From Pseudomonas chlororaphis subsp. aurantiaca (GTDB lineage Bacteria; Pseudomonadota; Gammaproteobacteria; Pseudomonadales; Pseudomonadaceae), in NCBI RefSeq assembly GCF_013466605.1, contig NZ_CP059162.1, forward strand, positions 2,914,001 through 2,978,000: a stretch of DNA of 64,000 bases. Direction: 5' to 3'. Made by a program: the position numbers and the translations under genes. Below, in pieces: positions 13,290-22,162 of this stretch. Under the pieces are notes generated by a model, which was given only the letters and a program-made list of their open reading frames with translations, did no database searches and was not told where the DNA came from. Each line of letters starts with the position of its first letter. Within the stretch, counting starts at the first letter, position 1.

Positions 13290-13993
13290 GCCGAGTACTG
13301 ATCGTCGCTCTTGCGGCGGAACAGCCAGGCGCTGATCAGGCCCAGGGCCAGCCAGAACGCGGCGTTGGTCAGCTGCGAAGCAATCTTGAACTGCGCTTCC
13401 AGTGCTGGCGGCGCGAGCATCGAATGCACTTGCGGCTGCGGCGCGCCAATGAGGTGCGGTACGGCGAGGATGGCCATGCCCAGCACTTTCAGCAGCCAGT
13501 GGCGAGCGAAGACGATCAGGGCGATGCCGACCGCGGTGGAAGCGGCGGTGCCGACCCACCAGATCTGCCGTTGCGCCAGGTCCGCGGCGGCGGTGCCCGG
13601 CAGTTCAGGCGGCAGGCCGAGGGTCGGCGCCAGGCAGAAGGTCGCATAACCGGCCAGGCCCCAGAGCAGGCCCTGGGAAGTACGGTTCGGCGCACGCAGG
13701 GTGTAGAGGCCGGCGAGCATCAGGGCGAAGCCCACGGCGACCACCAGGTTGCCGCCGGTGGTGGACAGCACGCGCTGCCAACCGTCTTCCGGCTCCCAGG
13801 CTTCGGCGTCATGACTATGGGCGGCGGTGCCGGCGGCATGCTCATGCGCTTCTTCATGCTGGGCGGCCGGGGCCTTCTCGTAGGTTTCCGCCTCCAGGAT
13901 CAGCGGCGCGACCCAGAAGCTTTGCAGCAGGGTCAGCAACAGGGCCGCCAGCAACCCGGTGAACCCCGCGGTTTGCGCGATACGCTTGATCAT
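13286..13993 (-). CDS. cbtA: Cobalt transporter subunit CbtA
   Basis: Predicted inner-membrane cobalt uptake protein of 235 residues with five or so hydrophobic spans (for example about 10-32, 85-105, 115-135, 150-185 and 212-228). A His-rich loop after the first span (H46, H50, H52, H59, H61) is a plausible metal-binding site. Start ATG 13993 (MIKRIAQTAG) is 11 bases after the cbtB stop; an in-frame start seven codons upstream would overlap cbtB's end. The family is repeatedly found behind cobalamin riboswitches, and that is the case here. Confidence 0.92.
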   Translation of the reverse strand: MIKRIAQTAGFTGLLAALLLTLLQSFWVAPLILEAETYEKAPAAQHEEAHEHAAGTAAHSHDAEAWEPEDGWQRVLSTTGGNLVVAVGFALMLAGLYTLRAPNRTSQGLLWGLAGYATFCLAPTLGLPPELPGTAAADLAQRQIWWVGTAASTAVGIALIVFARHWLLKVLGMAILAVPHLIGAPQPQVHSMLAPPALEAQFKIASQLTNAAFWLALGLISAWLFRRKSDDQYSA

Positions 13994-14004
13994 CTCGGCA
14001 GGTC

Positions 14005-14193
14005 TCAGTGGCAAGGGAAGGCGGCGCTGTGACGGGTATCGTGGGCGGCGTTGTGCACTGCTTCGATATGGGAGAAGCCGGCGAAATATACAAGGCTAGC
14101 ACCGAGGATCGAGGCGCCGATGGCGGCGACCAGGCGTTGGCTCAAGGTGGCGGTGCTGCTGGTGGAGTGGCTGGTGCTGCTGATGATCGACAT
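14005..14193 (-). CDS. cbtB: Cobalt transporter subunit CbtB
   Basis: 62-residue single-span protein with one hydrophobic helix (about 21-40) followed by a His-rich tail (H42, H47, H51, H55, H62), the hallmark of CbtB. It starts at ATG 14193 (MSIISSTSHS), is first in the leftward operon, and lies directly downstream of a cobalamin riboswitch. It works with CbtA in cobalt import. Confidence 0.92.
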   Translation of the reverse strand: MSIISSTSHSTSSTATLSQRLVAAIGASILGASLVYFAGFSHIEAVHNAAHDTRHSAAFPCH

Positions 14194-14304
14194 GGCGCTT
14201 CCCTCTGGTGTGTCAGCGGGTGAATCGAGCGCAACAAGACCCCGCGAGACGGGCTCGCGGGGAATCAACAGCGCCCGCCCACCGCGGGTTTGTTATGACT
14301 GTGT

Positions 14305-14508
14305 AGCGGGCCGGTCTCCGGGCTCGCGAGGGGCGGGGGCTTGCGCCACACCTGCAAGAATCGCCTTCCCATGCCGGACTGCTGGCACAGTGGATCTGAT
14401 TCTTCGCTCGCTTACCGTTGCGGGGGCAGCACCGGACTGATCAAGGCTTTTGGCCTGTGACGCACCGGTTTCCCGTTTCACCCTGTGAAGGGCACCCGTA
14501 ACAAGGCG
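14305..14508 (-). promoter_or_regulatory. Cobalamin riboswitch (leftward, controls cbtB-cbtA-cobE-cobM)
   Basis: Read on the minus strand, the segment carries the landmarks of the AdoCbl aptamer in order: GGTGCC near the 5' side (about 14490-14498), TGAAACGGGAAACCGGTGCG, CCGGTGCTGCCCCCGCAACG, the CCACTGTGCCAGCAGTCCGG B12-box region (about 14368-14393), and the closing GAGCCCGGAGACCGGCC. Binding of adenosylcobalamin would repress expression of the cobalt importer and late corrin genes. Confidence 0.93.
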
Positions 14509-14633
14509 TGTAGGAGAGCATGGGCGAGGGAGGGGCGTCAATTGGCAAGGGTTCTCGTTTTCGATCGCGATTGGCCTGTTTTCGCGCCGTATGAACATTG
14601 ACCGCCCCCCACGCTCTGCGTAGCCTTGCGCTT

Positions 14634-14810
14634 TCGAGGTTCTTCGGCGTCTGCCGAAGCTAAGAAGGGAACGCGGTCCAAGCCGCGGCTGCCCCCGCAA
14701 CTGTAAACGGTGATGAACGATGCAAGGCCACTGCCAGGCGGCGGGAAGGCGCATCGTTCGCCAGTCCAACGACCGGCGCGCCGTCAGCCAGGAGACCTGC
14801 CTCGGACCCG
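14634..14810 (+). promoter_or_regulatory. Cobalamin riboswitch (rightward, controls cobW-cobN-chlID)
   Basis: Second AdoCbl aptamer on the plus strand. Landmarks: GAGGTTCTTCGGCG at the 5' side, GGCTGCCCCCGCAACTGTAA (about 14685-14704), GCCACTGCCAGGCGGCGGGA (about 14727-14746) and GTCAGCCAGGAGACCTGCC at the 3' side. It is head-to-head with the leftward aptamer; only about 125 bases separate them, which must hold both promoters. Confidence 0.93.
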
Positions 14811-14914
14811 ATTTTCACTACAACCGGGCGGGGTGATCCGGTGGCGAACTCTTCCGTGCACCTGGCTGCGCGGTTCTCGTCCCGCATGCCCGCCACCTTG
14901 CCAAAGGGCATCCG

Positions 14915-15973
14915 ATGAAAACACTGGCCAAACTTCCCGTCACCATCGTTACCGGCTTCCTCGGCTCGGGCAAAACCACCTTGCTGCGGCATATGCTGGA
15001 CAACGCCCAGGGTCGCCGCATCGCGGTGATCGTCAACGAGTTCGGCGAGCTGGGCATCGACGGCGAGATCCTCAAGCAATGCGCCATCGGTTGCACCGAG
15101 GAAGAGGCCAGCGGTCGCGTCTACGAGCTGGCCAACGGCTGCCTGTGCTGCACCGTGCAGGAAGAGTTCTTCCCGGTGATGCGCGAGCTGGTGGCCCGTC
15201 GCGGCGACCTCGACCATATCCTTATCGAAACCTCCGGCCTGGCCCTGCCCAAACCTTTGGTCCAGGCTTTCCAGTGGCCGGAAATCCGCAGCGCCTGCAC
15301 CGTCGACGCGGTGATCACCGTGGTCGATAGCCCGGCCGTGGCCGCCGGCACCTTCGCCGCCTTCCCGGACCAGGTGGACGCCCAGCGCAAGCTCGACCCG
15401 AACCTCGACCATGAATCGCCGCTGCACGAGCTGTTCGCCGACCAGCTCTCCAGCGCCGACCTGGTGATCCTCAACAAGGCTGACCTGATCAGCCCGGAAG
15501 ACCTGGCCAAGGTGCGCCTGGAAGTCGCCGAGGAACTGCCGCCGGCGGTGAAAGTCATCGAAGCCAGCAGCGGTCGCCTGCCGCTGGACGTGCTGCTGGG
15601 CCTGGGCAACGGTTCGGAAGAACATATCGACGGCCGCCACAGCCACCACGATCACCACCATGACGGTGATGACCACGATCACGACGCCTTCGATTCCATC
15701 TCCATCGAGCTGCCACAGGCCGACGAAAGCCTGCTGCTGGACGCCCTGACCCAACTGGTGGTGCAGCACGGCATCCTGCGGGTCAAGGGTTTCGCGGCGA
15801 TCCCCAACAAGCCGATGCGCCTGTTGATCCAGGGCGTGGGCACCCGCTTCGACAAGCACTTCGACCGCCAGTGGGGCGCCGACGAAGCCTGCACCACGCG
15901 CCTGGTGCTGATCGGCCAGGAACTGGATGCGACCCTGCTCGAAGCGCAATTGCGCGCCGCGCTCAGCGTGTAA
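14915..15973 (+). CDS. cobW: Cobalamin biosynthesis GTPase CobW
   Basis: COG0523 G3E-family metallochaperone GTPase, 352 residues, believed to deliver cobalt to the CobN chelatase. The P-loop GFLGSGKT spans residues 14-21. The metal-binding C76-x-C78-C79 motif sits at GCLCC, and NKADL is the guanine-specificity motif (about residues 189-193). A His/Asp-rich stretch at about 241-258 precedes the CobW C-terminal domain. ATG 14915 is about 105 bases after the riboswitch. The next gene, cobN, starts 3 bases after its stop. Confidence 0.96.
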   Translation: MKTLAKLPVTIVTGFLGSGKTTLLRHMLDNAQGRRIAVIVNEFGELGIDGEILKQCAIGCTEEEASGRVYELANGCLCCTVQEEFFPVMRELVARRGDLDHILIETSGLALPKPLVQAFQWPEIRSACTVDAVITVVDSPAVAAGTFAAFPDQVDAQRKLDPNLDHESPLHELFADQLSSADLVILNKADLISPEDLAKVRLEVAEELPPAVKVIEASSGRLPLDVLLGLGNGSEEHIDGRHSHHDHHHDGDDHDHDAFDSISIELPQADESLLLDALTQLVVQHGILRVKGFAAIPNKPMRLLIQGVGTRFDKHFDRQWGADEACTTRLVLIGQELDATLLEAQLRAALSV

Positions 15974-15976
15974 GCC

Positions 15977-18900
15977 ATGCACCTGCTCAGGACCCAGCCC
16001 GGCGGTTTCGTGTCGGATGACAACATTGCCGACCTTGGACAAACCCCCGCCGAGCTGGTGATCTTGTGCAGCGGCGACTCCAGCCTGGCGCTCTTGGCCG
16101 AAGCGGCGCAGCAGTTGCCCGAGGACTACCCGAGCTTTCGCCTGGCCAACCCGATGCAGGTGCAGAACCACGCCTCGGTCGACCTGTATGTCGACCAGGT
16201 GCTGCGCCACGCCAAGGTGATCCTGATTTCCCTGCACGGTGGCATCGCCTATTGGCGTTATGGCATCGAGCAACTGGTGCAGCTGGCGCAACGCGGCGTG
16301 CAGCTGATCCTGGTGCCGGGCGACGATCGCCCGGACCCGGAGCTGAGCGACCTGAGCACGGTGCCCGCCGCCGACCGCGAGCGCCTCTGGCACTTCCTGC
16401 GCCAGGGCGGCATGGGCAACGCGCTGAACCTCTACCGCTGCCTGGCCAGTGGCTGGCTGGGGCGCGACTACCATTGGTCCGAGCCGCAGACCCTGCCGCG
16501 CACGGCGATCTACCACCCGAACAGAAGCAGCGCCGCCCTCGGCGATTGGCAAGCCGACTGGCGGGCCGGCCAGTCGGTGGCGGCGCTGCTGTTCTACCGC
16601 TCGCATTTGCAGGCGGCCAACACCGCCTTTATCGATGAGTTCTGCCGGCGCTTGCAGGCGGCGGGCCTGAACCCGCTGCCGATCGCCCTGGCCAGCCTGA
16701 AAGAACCCGGTTGCCTGACGGTGGTCGAGGAACTGCTGGATGAGGTGCGGGCGGCGGTGATCCTCAACACCACCGGTTTTGCCCAGTCCAGCCCGGAGGC
16801 CCCGCACCTGCGGCCGTTTCGCCGCAATATCCCGGTGATCCAGGCCATCTGTGCCCAGGACAACGAACCCGGCTGGCGCGCCAGCGAACAGGGCCTGGGC
16901 CCGCGGGACCTGGCGATGCACATCGCCTTGCCGGAACTGGACGGGCGTATCATCAGCCGGCCTATCAGCTTCAAGGACCTGGCCTGGCGCAGCGAGCGCA
17001 GCCAGTCGGACGTGGTCTGCTATCGCTCGGCCCCCGAGCGCATGGATTTTGTCGCCGAACTGGCGCGGCGCTGGGTCGATCTGGCCCGGTTGCCCAATGG
17101 CGAAAAACGCATCGCCCTGATCCTCGCCAACTACCCGACCCGCGACGGCCGCATCGGCAACGGCGTGGGCCTGGACACGCCGGCGGCGGCGCTGAATATC
17201 CTGCGTGCCCTGCAAGCCGAGGGTTACCCGTTGCCGGCCGAGTTGCCGGACAGCGGTACGGCGCTGATCCAGCAATTGCTCGGCGGGGTCAGCAACGACC
17301 TGGACAGCCTCGACCTGCGCCCGTGCCAGCAAAGCCTGGCGCTGGACGAGTACCAGGCCATGTTCGATGCACTGCCCGAAGCCAATCGCCTGGCAGTGCT
17401 CGAACGCTGGGGCGGCCCGGAAAACGACCCAATGTTCCGCAGCGGGCGGCTGATGATCGCCGGCCTGCGTTTTGGCCTGACCTTCGTCGGCATCCAGCCG
17501 GCGCGCGGTTATCAGGTCGATCCGAGCGCGGTCTATCACGACCCGGACCTGGTGCCGCCTCATGCTTACCTGGCGTTCTATTTCTGGCTGCGCCGGACCT
17601 ACGGCGCCCATGGGCTGATCCATGTCGGCAAGCACGGCAACCTGGAATGGCTGCCGGGCAAGGGCGTCGGCCTGTCCGAGCGCTGCTGGCCGGACGTGCT
17701 GCTGGGGCCGCTGCCGAATATCTATCCGTTTATCGTCAACGACCCGGGCGAGGGCGCCCAGGCCAAGCGCCGGACCCAGGCGGTGATCATCGACCACCTG
17801 ATGCCGCCGCTGACCCGCGCCGAAACCTACGGTCCGCTGCGCGACCTGGAACTGCTGGCCGACGAGTACTACGAAGCGCAATTGCTCGATCCGCGCCGCG
17901 CCCGCGAGTTGCAGAAGGACATTCTCAAGCTGGTGCGCGTGACCCGGCTCGACCGCGAACTGCAACTGGATGGGCAGCTCGACGGCGAGGCCGACGCGGC
18001 GCTCTGGCTGCCGCGCCTGGATACCTACCTGTGCGACCTGAAGGAGTCGCAGATCCGCGACGGCCTGCACGTGTTCGGCGAATCGCCGGTGGGCCGCCTG
18101 CGCATCGACACCTTGCTGGCCTTGCTGCGCATTCCCCGTGGCGATGGCCGGGGCGCGCAGTCGAGCCTGTTGCGGGCCCTGGCCAAGGCCTTCGAGCTGG
18201 GGTTCGATCCGCTGGATTGCGCCCTGGCCGAACCCTGGAGCGGGCGCCGGCCCCAGGTCTTGCAGGGCATCAGCGAGCAGATGTGGCGCACCGCCGGCGA
18301 TGCCCGCGAACGCCTGGAGCTGTACGCCGGGCAGTTGATCGAAGCCGCGTTGTCGGGCGAAGTCGAGCAACTGAACGAGCCCGCCTGGAGCGAGGTCAAG
18401 GCGATCATCGACAGCCTGCGCGAGGTGGTGGCGCCGCGCCTGGATGCCTGCGGCCCGGCGGAGATGCGCGGCTTGCTGGATGCCCTGGGCGGGCGTTTCG
18501 TACCGGCCGGGCCCAGCGGCGCACCGAGTCGCGGACGCCTGGATGTGTTGCCCACCGGGCGCAATTTCTACTCGGTGGACGTGCGCAACCTGCCGACTAC
18601 CACCGCCTGGCGCATCGGTTTCCAGTCGGCCAACCTGATCCTCGAACGGCACCTGCAGGACCATGGCGACCACCTGCATCAGCTCGGCCTGTCGGTGTGG
18701 GGCACGGCGACCATGCGCACCGGCGGCGACGATATCGCCCAGGCCATGGCGCTGATGGGCGTGCGTCCGGTGTGGGCCACCGGCAGCCAGCGGGTCGACG
18801 ACTTCGAGATCCTGCCGCTGAGCCTGCTGGACCGCCCGCGGGTGGACGTGACCCTGCGGGTGTCCGGGTTCTTCCGCGATGCCTTCGCCAACCTGATCCG

Positions 18901-19750
18901 CCTGTTCGACGCCGCTGTGCAGGCAGTGGCCGCGCTGGACGAACCGGACGACCTCAACCCGCTGGCGGCCAAGGTCCGCGCCGAGCGCGAAGCGCTGCTG
19001 CAGTCTGGTCTCGATGCTGAAGCGGCGCAGCGCCAGGCCGGCTGGCGGATCTTCGGCGCCAAGCCCGGGGCCTATGGCGCGGGCGTGCAGGGCGCTATCG
19101 ACGGTCGCCTGTGGCAGAGCCGCGAGGACCTGGCCGAGGTCTATCTGAACTGGGGCGGCTACGCCTATGGCGGCGCCGACGAAGGCTCCGCGGCCCGTGG
19201 CCAGTTCGCCCGGCGCCTGAGCCAGGTGCAGGCGGTGCTGCAGAACCAGGACAATCGCGAACACGACCTGCTGGATTCCAACGACTACTACCAGTTCCAG
19301 GGCGGCATGCTCGCCGCCGTGGAAAGCCTCAGTGGCGAAAAGGCCGCCAGCTACCACGGCGACCACAGCCAGCCGGACCTGCCGAAAATCCGCAGCCTCA
19401 AGGAAGAGCTGAACCGGGTGATCCGCTCCCGCGCGGCCAACCCGAAGTGGATCGCAGGGGTGAAGCGCCACGGCTACAAGGGCGCCTTTGAAATGGCCGC
19501 CACCGTGGATAATCTGTTCGCCTTCGACGCCACCACCCAGTTGATCGACGATCACCAGTACGCCTTGCTGGCCGACGCCTATCTGCTGGACCCGGCGACC
19601 CGTGAATTCATCCAGCAGCACAACCCCCATGCGTTGCGCGATATGACCGAGCGCCTGCTCGAGGCCCAGCAGCGCGGGATGTGGCAGGAGCCCGGCGAGT
19701 ACCGCGAGGCCCTGGAAAACCTGTTGCTGGATATAGAAGAAGATGGCTGA
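15977..19750 (+). CDS. cobN: Cobaltochelatase large subunit CobN
   Basis: Large subunit of the ATP-dependent aerobic cobaltochelatase, which inserts Co2+ into hydrogenobyrinic a,c-diamide. Full length, 1257 residues, homologous along its length to ChlH/BchH. Conserved stretches include HVGKHGNLEWLPGKG and the C-terminal NPKWIAGVKRHGYKGAFEM. It follows cobW by 3 bases. No cobS or cobT gene is present; a ChlI/ChlD-type pair downstream replaces them. The stop is followed by a REP pair before chlI. Confidence 0.97.
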   Translation: MHLLRTQPGGFVSDDNIADLGQTPAELVILCSGDSSLALLAEAAQQLPEDYPSFRLANPMQVQNHASVDLYVDQVLRHAKVILISLHGGIAYWRYGIEQLVQLAQRGVQLILVPGDDRPDPELSDLSTVPAADRERLWHFLRQGGMGNALNLYRCLASGWLGRDYHWSEPQTLPRTAIYHPNRSSAALGDWQADWRAGQSVAALLFYRSHLQAANTAFIDEFCRRLQAAGLNPLPIALASLKEPGCLTVVEELLDEVRAAVILNTTGFAQSSPEAPHLRPFRRNIPVIQAICAQDNEPGWRASEQGLGPRDLAMHIALPELDGRIISRPISFKDLAWRSERSQSDVVCYRSAPERMDFVAELARRWVDLARLPNGEKRIALILANYPTRDGRIGNGVGLDTPAAALNILRALQAEGYPLPAELPDSGTALIQQLLGGVSNDLDSLDLRPCQQSLALDEYQAMFDALPEANRLAVLERWGGPENDPMFRSGRLMIAGLRFGLTFVGIQPARGYQVDPSAVYHDPDLVPPHAYLAFYFWLRRTYGAHGLIHVGKHGNLEWLPGKGVGLSERCWPDVLLGPLPNIYPFIVNDPGEGAQAKRRTQAVIIDHLMPPLTRAETYGPLRDLELLADEYYEAQLLDPRRARELQKDILKLVRVTRLDRELQLDGQLDGEADAALWLPRLDTYLCDLKESQIRDGLHVFGESPVGRLRIDTLLALLRIPRGDGRGAQSSLLRALAKAFELGFDPLDCALAEPWSGRRPQVLQGISEQMWRTAGDARERLELYAGQLIEAALSGEVEQLNEPAWSEVKAIIDSLREVVAPRLDACGPAEMRGLLDALGGRFVPAGPSGAPSRGRLDVLPTGRNFYSVDVRNLPTTTAWRIGFQSANLILERHLQDHGDHLHQLGLSVWGTATMRTGGDDIAQAMALMGVRPVWATGSQRVDDFEILPLSLLDRPRVDVTLRVSGFFRDAFANLIRLFDAAVQAVAALDEPDDLNPLAAKVRAEREALLQSGLDAEAAQRQAGWRIFGAKPGAYGAGVQGAIDGRLWQSREDLAEVYLNWGGYAYGGADEGSAARGQFARRLSQVQAVLQNQDNREHDLLDSNDYYQFQGGMLAAVESLSGEKAASYHGDHSQPDLPKIRSLKEELNRVIRSRAANPKWIAGVKRHGYKGAFEMAATVDNLFAFDATTQLIDDHQYALLADAYLLDPATREFIQQHNPHALRDMTERLLEAQQRGMWQEPGEYREALENLLLDIEEDG

Positions 19751-19757
19751 CGTCCCC

Positions 19758-19889
19758 TGTAGCCGCTGCCGCAGGCGGCGATCGGGCCCGCAGGGGCCGC
19801 TGGAGCGGGCAACGCGGTTGGTCAGATACCAAGCGTCATCTGTTTTATGCCGACTGCGTCGTCAATCGCAGCCTGCGGCAGCGGCTACA
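19758..19889. repeat. Inverted REP pair (BIME) between cobN and chlI
   Basis: GTAGCCGCTGCCGCAGGC-type unit at 19758-19784 and its inverted copy ending at 19889 (GCCTGCGGCAGCGGCTACA). The pair can form a large stem in the mRNA between cobN and chlI and may tune relative expression. Confidence 0.75.
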
Positions 19890-19927
19890 ACTATTGATGT
19901 TCGTGCATCCCTTTACCGAGAACCGAC

Positions 19928-20929
19928 ATGAGCGATACCCCACATTTCCCGCTGTCCGCCGTGGTCGGCGCCGATGACCTGAAACTGGCGCTGTGCCTGA
20001 CGGCCATCGACCCGAAAATCGGCGGGGTGTTGATCGAAGGGCCGCGGGGCATGGCCAAGTCGACCCTGGCCCGCGGCCTGGCGGACCTGCTGGCGAGTGG
20101 GCAATTCGTCACCTTGCCCCTGGGCGCGACCGAGGAGCGCCTGGTCGGCACCCTGGACCTGGACGCGGCCCTGGGCGAAGGCCGGGCGCAGTTTTCCCCG
20201 GGGGTGCTGGCCAAGGCCGATGGTGGGGTGCTCTATGTCGACGAGGTAAACCTGCTGCCGGACCATCTGGTGGACCTGCTGCTGGACGTGGCCGCCAGCG
20301 GCACCAACCTGATCGAGCGCGACGGTATTTCCCACCGGCATTCGGCCCGGTTCGTGCTGATCGGCACCATGAACCCGGAGGAGGGTGAGCTGCGTCCGCA
20401 ACTGCTGGACCGCTTTGGCCTGAATGTTGCCCTGAGCGGCCAGACGCCGCCCACTGAACGGGGCCAGATCATTCGCCGGCGCCTGGATTTCGACAGCGAT
20501 CCCCAGGGCTTCTGCCAGCAGTGGGCCGCCGAGCAGGAGGCGCTGCGCCAACGCTGCCAGCAGGCGCGGGTGTTGCTGGCGGAGATTGCCCTGGACGACC
20601 AAGCGCTGGAGCGGATCACCGAACGCTGTTTCGCCGCTGGCGTCGACGGCCTGCGCGCGGACCTGGTGTGGCTGCGTGCCGCCCGCGCCCATGCGGCCTG
20701 GCGCGGTGCCTGGGCTATCGAGGAGCAGGACATCGATGCGGTGGCCGAATTCGCCCTGCGCCATCGCCGTCGCGACAACCCGCCGAGCGCGGCGCATCAG
20801 CCATCTCAAGCACCAGCCCCGGCCCAGTCCAGCCCCGCCGAAGGCCAGGGCCAATGGGGCGAGCTGCCGGCCCAGGCGCTGGCCACCGGCGCCCGCCGTG
20901 AAGTGCCGAGCTGGCCAAAAAAGCCCTAG
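19928..20929 (+). CDS. chlI: ChlI/BchI-type AAA+ ATPase, small chelatase subunit
   Basis: AAA+ motor of magnesium-chelatase type, 333 residues in the zero frame, here expected to power cobalt insertion with CobN. Walker A GPRGMAKS is at 38-45 and Walker B VLYVDE ends at D105-E106. The arginine-finger and sensor region is at GTMNPEEGELRPQLLDRFGL. A helical lid extends to about residue 285, then a Pro/Gln-rich linker. The zero-frame product ends five codons after W327-P328 at a TAG, immediately behind a slippery A_AAA_AAG. Ribosomes that slip -1 make a 552-residue ChlI-VWA (ChlD-like) protein instead. Annotators may call it magnesium chelatase, but no chlorophyll genes are present. Confidence 0.92.
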   Translation: MSDTPHFPLSAVVGADDLKLALCLTAIDPKIGGVLIEGPRGMAKSTLARGLADLLASGQFVTLPLGATEERLVGTLDLDAALGEGRAQFSPGVLAKADGGVLYVDEVNLLPDHLVDLLLDVAASGTNLIERDGISHRHSARFVLIGTMNPEEGELRPQLLDRFGLNVALSGQTPPTERGQIIRRRLDFDSDPQGFCQQWAAEQEALRQRCQQARVLLAEIALDDQALERITERCFAAGVDGLRADLVWLRAARAHAAWRGAWAIEEQDIDAVAEFALRHRRRDNPPSAAHQPSQAPAPAQSSPAEGQGQWGELPAQALATGARREVPSWPKKP

Positions 20930-20964
20930 GCATTCGCCCCCGGTCCGACGCGGGGGCGAATGCC
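20917..20964 (+). promoter_or_regulatory. Programmed -1 ribosomal frameshift signal
   Basis: Slippery heptamer A_AAA_AAG at 20917-20923 in the chlI frame, the same heptamer used by E. coli dnaX. A 5-base spacer follows that contains part of the zero-frame TAG, then a perfect 14-bp hairpin: GGCATTCGCCCCCG (20929-20942) pairing with CGGGGGCGAATGCC (20951-20964), loop of 8. The -1 frame is open from 20902 to the VWA stop at 21585. All three elements are directly visible. Confidence 0.9.
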
Positions 20965-21585
20965 AAACCCCGCGCCGGACGGTTGGACAAGGGCAGGCAA
21001 GGCCGCGCGCGTGCAGCCGTCCACGGTTCGATCAACTGGCCAGGCACCTTGCTCAACGGCCGGCCCCGCCAGCGCGACGACCTGTTGTGGCACCTGCGCA
21101 ATCGCTCGCCCCATGAGCTGTGGCTGATGATCGTCGATGCGTCGGCCTCGACCCGCCGCCATCAGGCGCTGAGCGATGCCAAGGGCCTGCTGGCCCAGCT
21201 GTTCGACGATGCGTATCGACAGCGCGCGCGCCTGGCCTTGCTGACCGCCAGCGGCCGCGCGCCGAACTGGCAGGTGCAGGGGTTGAAGGCCTCGAAGGAT
21301 TTGCGCGACTGGCTCGACGGGCTGGGAGCGGGCGGCGGCACACCGTTGCTGGCGGCCCTGGCCGAGGCGGGGCAGTGGCTGGTCTCACGGCAGAAACGTT
21401 ATCCGGCCGAACAGCAGCGGGTGCTACTGCTCACCGATGGCCGGGTCAAGGCCCTGCCGCCCTTGGAGCGCCTGGGTTGCCCGACCCTGTTGATCGATAT
21501 CGAACGCGGACCGATCCGCCTCGGTCGCGCTCGCGAGCTGGCGCAGCAACTGGATGCGCAGTATCGGCATATCGATGGGATGTGA
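20923..21585 (+). CDS. chlD: VWA segment of ChlD-like chelatase subunit, made by -1 frameshift from chlI
   Basis: Frame carrying a von Willebrand A domain of the ChlD/CobT type. The MIDAS motif is D-A-S-A-S at residues 404-408 of the deduced 552-residue fusion (332 residues of chlI plus 220 from this frame). The linker NWPGTLLNG, which precedes VWA domains in ChlD proteins, is also present. No ATG or GTG occurs in frame between the upstream stop (20899) and the VWA domain; the only near start is TTG 20983, without a ribosome binding site. Expression therefore most likely depends on the frameshift at 20917-20923. Annotation pipelines will probably list a separate VWA protein at about 20983-21585. 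Comparable frameshifted chlD genes making both subunits have been described in other cobalamin producers. Confidence 0.85.
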   Translation, partial: ALGIRPRSDAGANAKPRAGRLDKGRQGRARAAVHGSINWPGTLLNGRPRQRDDLLWHLRNRSPHELWLMIVDASASTRRHQALSDAKGLLAQLFDDAYRQRARLALLTASGRAPNWQVQGLKASKDLRDWLDGLGAGGGTPLLAALAEAGQWLVSRQKRYPAEQQRVLLLTDGRVKALPPLERLGCPTLLIDIERGPIRLGRARELAQQLDAQYRHIDGM

Positions 21586-21642
21586 TGGGGGTGAGGGCAG
21601 TCCGGCCATGAGCCAGTCGACGACTGCCCCCGGATCGGCGTT

Positions 21643-21966
21643 TTAGCCGCCGAAAGGAGCGGAACGGATGGCTTCGCCTTTCCTGGCGCAGGAAGGCGGG
21701 TTGGTCATCCCCAGGGTGAGCAGGTTGCCGCCGTTGATGATGCAGTTGAATTCCTTGTTGTCGTTGGTTTTCAAGGCCACGTAGGTGTTGGTGCCTTCGG
21801 TGCGACGGCTGACGATGCTGACATCCGAGGGCGAGTAGCCCAGGGCGCCGCTGGTCTGGGATTTGATCTGTTCATCGCTCAGGGTATTGGTCTTGCCGGC
21901 GATGGAGTTGCAACCGGCGAGTCCGAGGGTGAGGGCGCAAGCCAGGGCAAGGGGGACGACTCTCAT
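21643..21966 (-). CDS. Small putative lipoprotein
   Basis: 107-residue protein with a lipoprotein signal peptide; lipobox LAGC with the acylated C19. The mature part contains KTNTLSDEQI and a short beta-rich segment (TYVALKTNDNKEFNC) with two further Cys that could form a disulfide. I do not recognise a characterised family; similar short lipoproteins are common in Pseudomonas. It converges with the chelatase operon, with 57 bases between stops. Confidence 0.8.
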   Translation of the reverse strand: MRVVPLALACALTLGLAGCNSIAGKTNTLSDEQIKSQTSGALGYSPSDVSIVSRRTEGTNTYVALKTNDNKEFNCIINGGNLLTLGMTNPPSCARKGEAIRSAPFGG

Positions 21967-22162
21967 GTGTTGCTCCTTATTATCAGGGGGGGAGGTCCGC
22001 CAAAAATCCTAGCAGCGGAGTATTTTTTTGCTGGGTACGCTGCTGGTTTTTTGCGATCCGCCGCGCGAATTGAGCATTACCAGCCGACGGACGGATGCGT
22101 TTGGTGGGCGCCCCGCCCTTTCACTCGAGAGCGTCCCCTCGCTTGCGCCCTTGCATCGGCTA

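Noticed and set aside
14660..19630. 1656-residue open frame antisense to cobW-cobN
   Set aside because: Shadow frame caused by high GC; its composition is Gln/His/Ala/Gly biased and it overlaps two well-supported genes.
20983..21585. Independent VWA gene starting at TTG 20983
   Set aside because: No Shine-Dalgarno and the frame continues meaningfully upstream to the slippery site, so frameshift expression explains it better.
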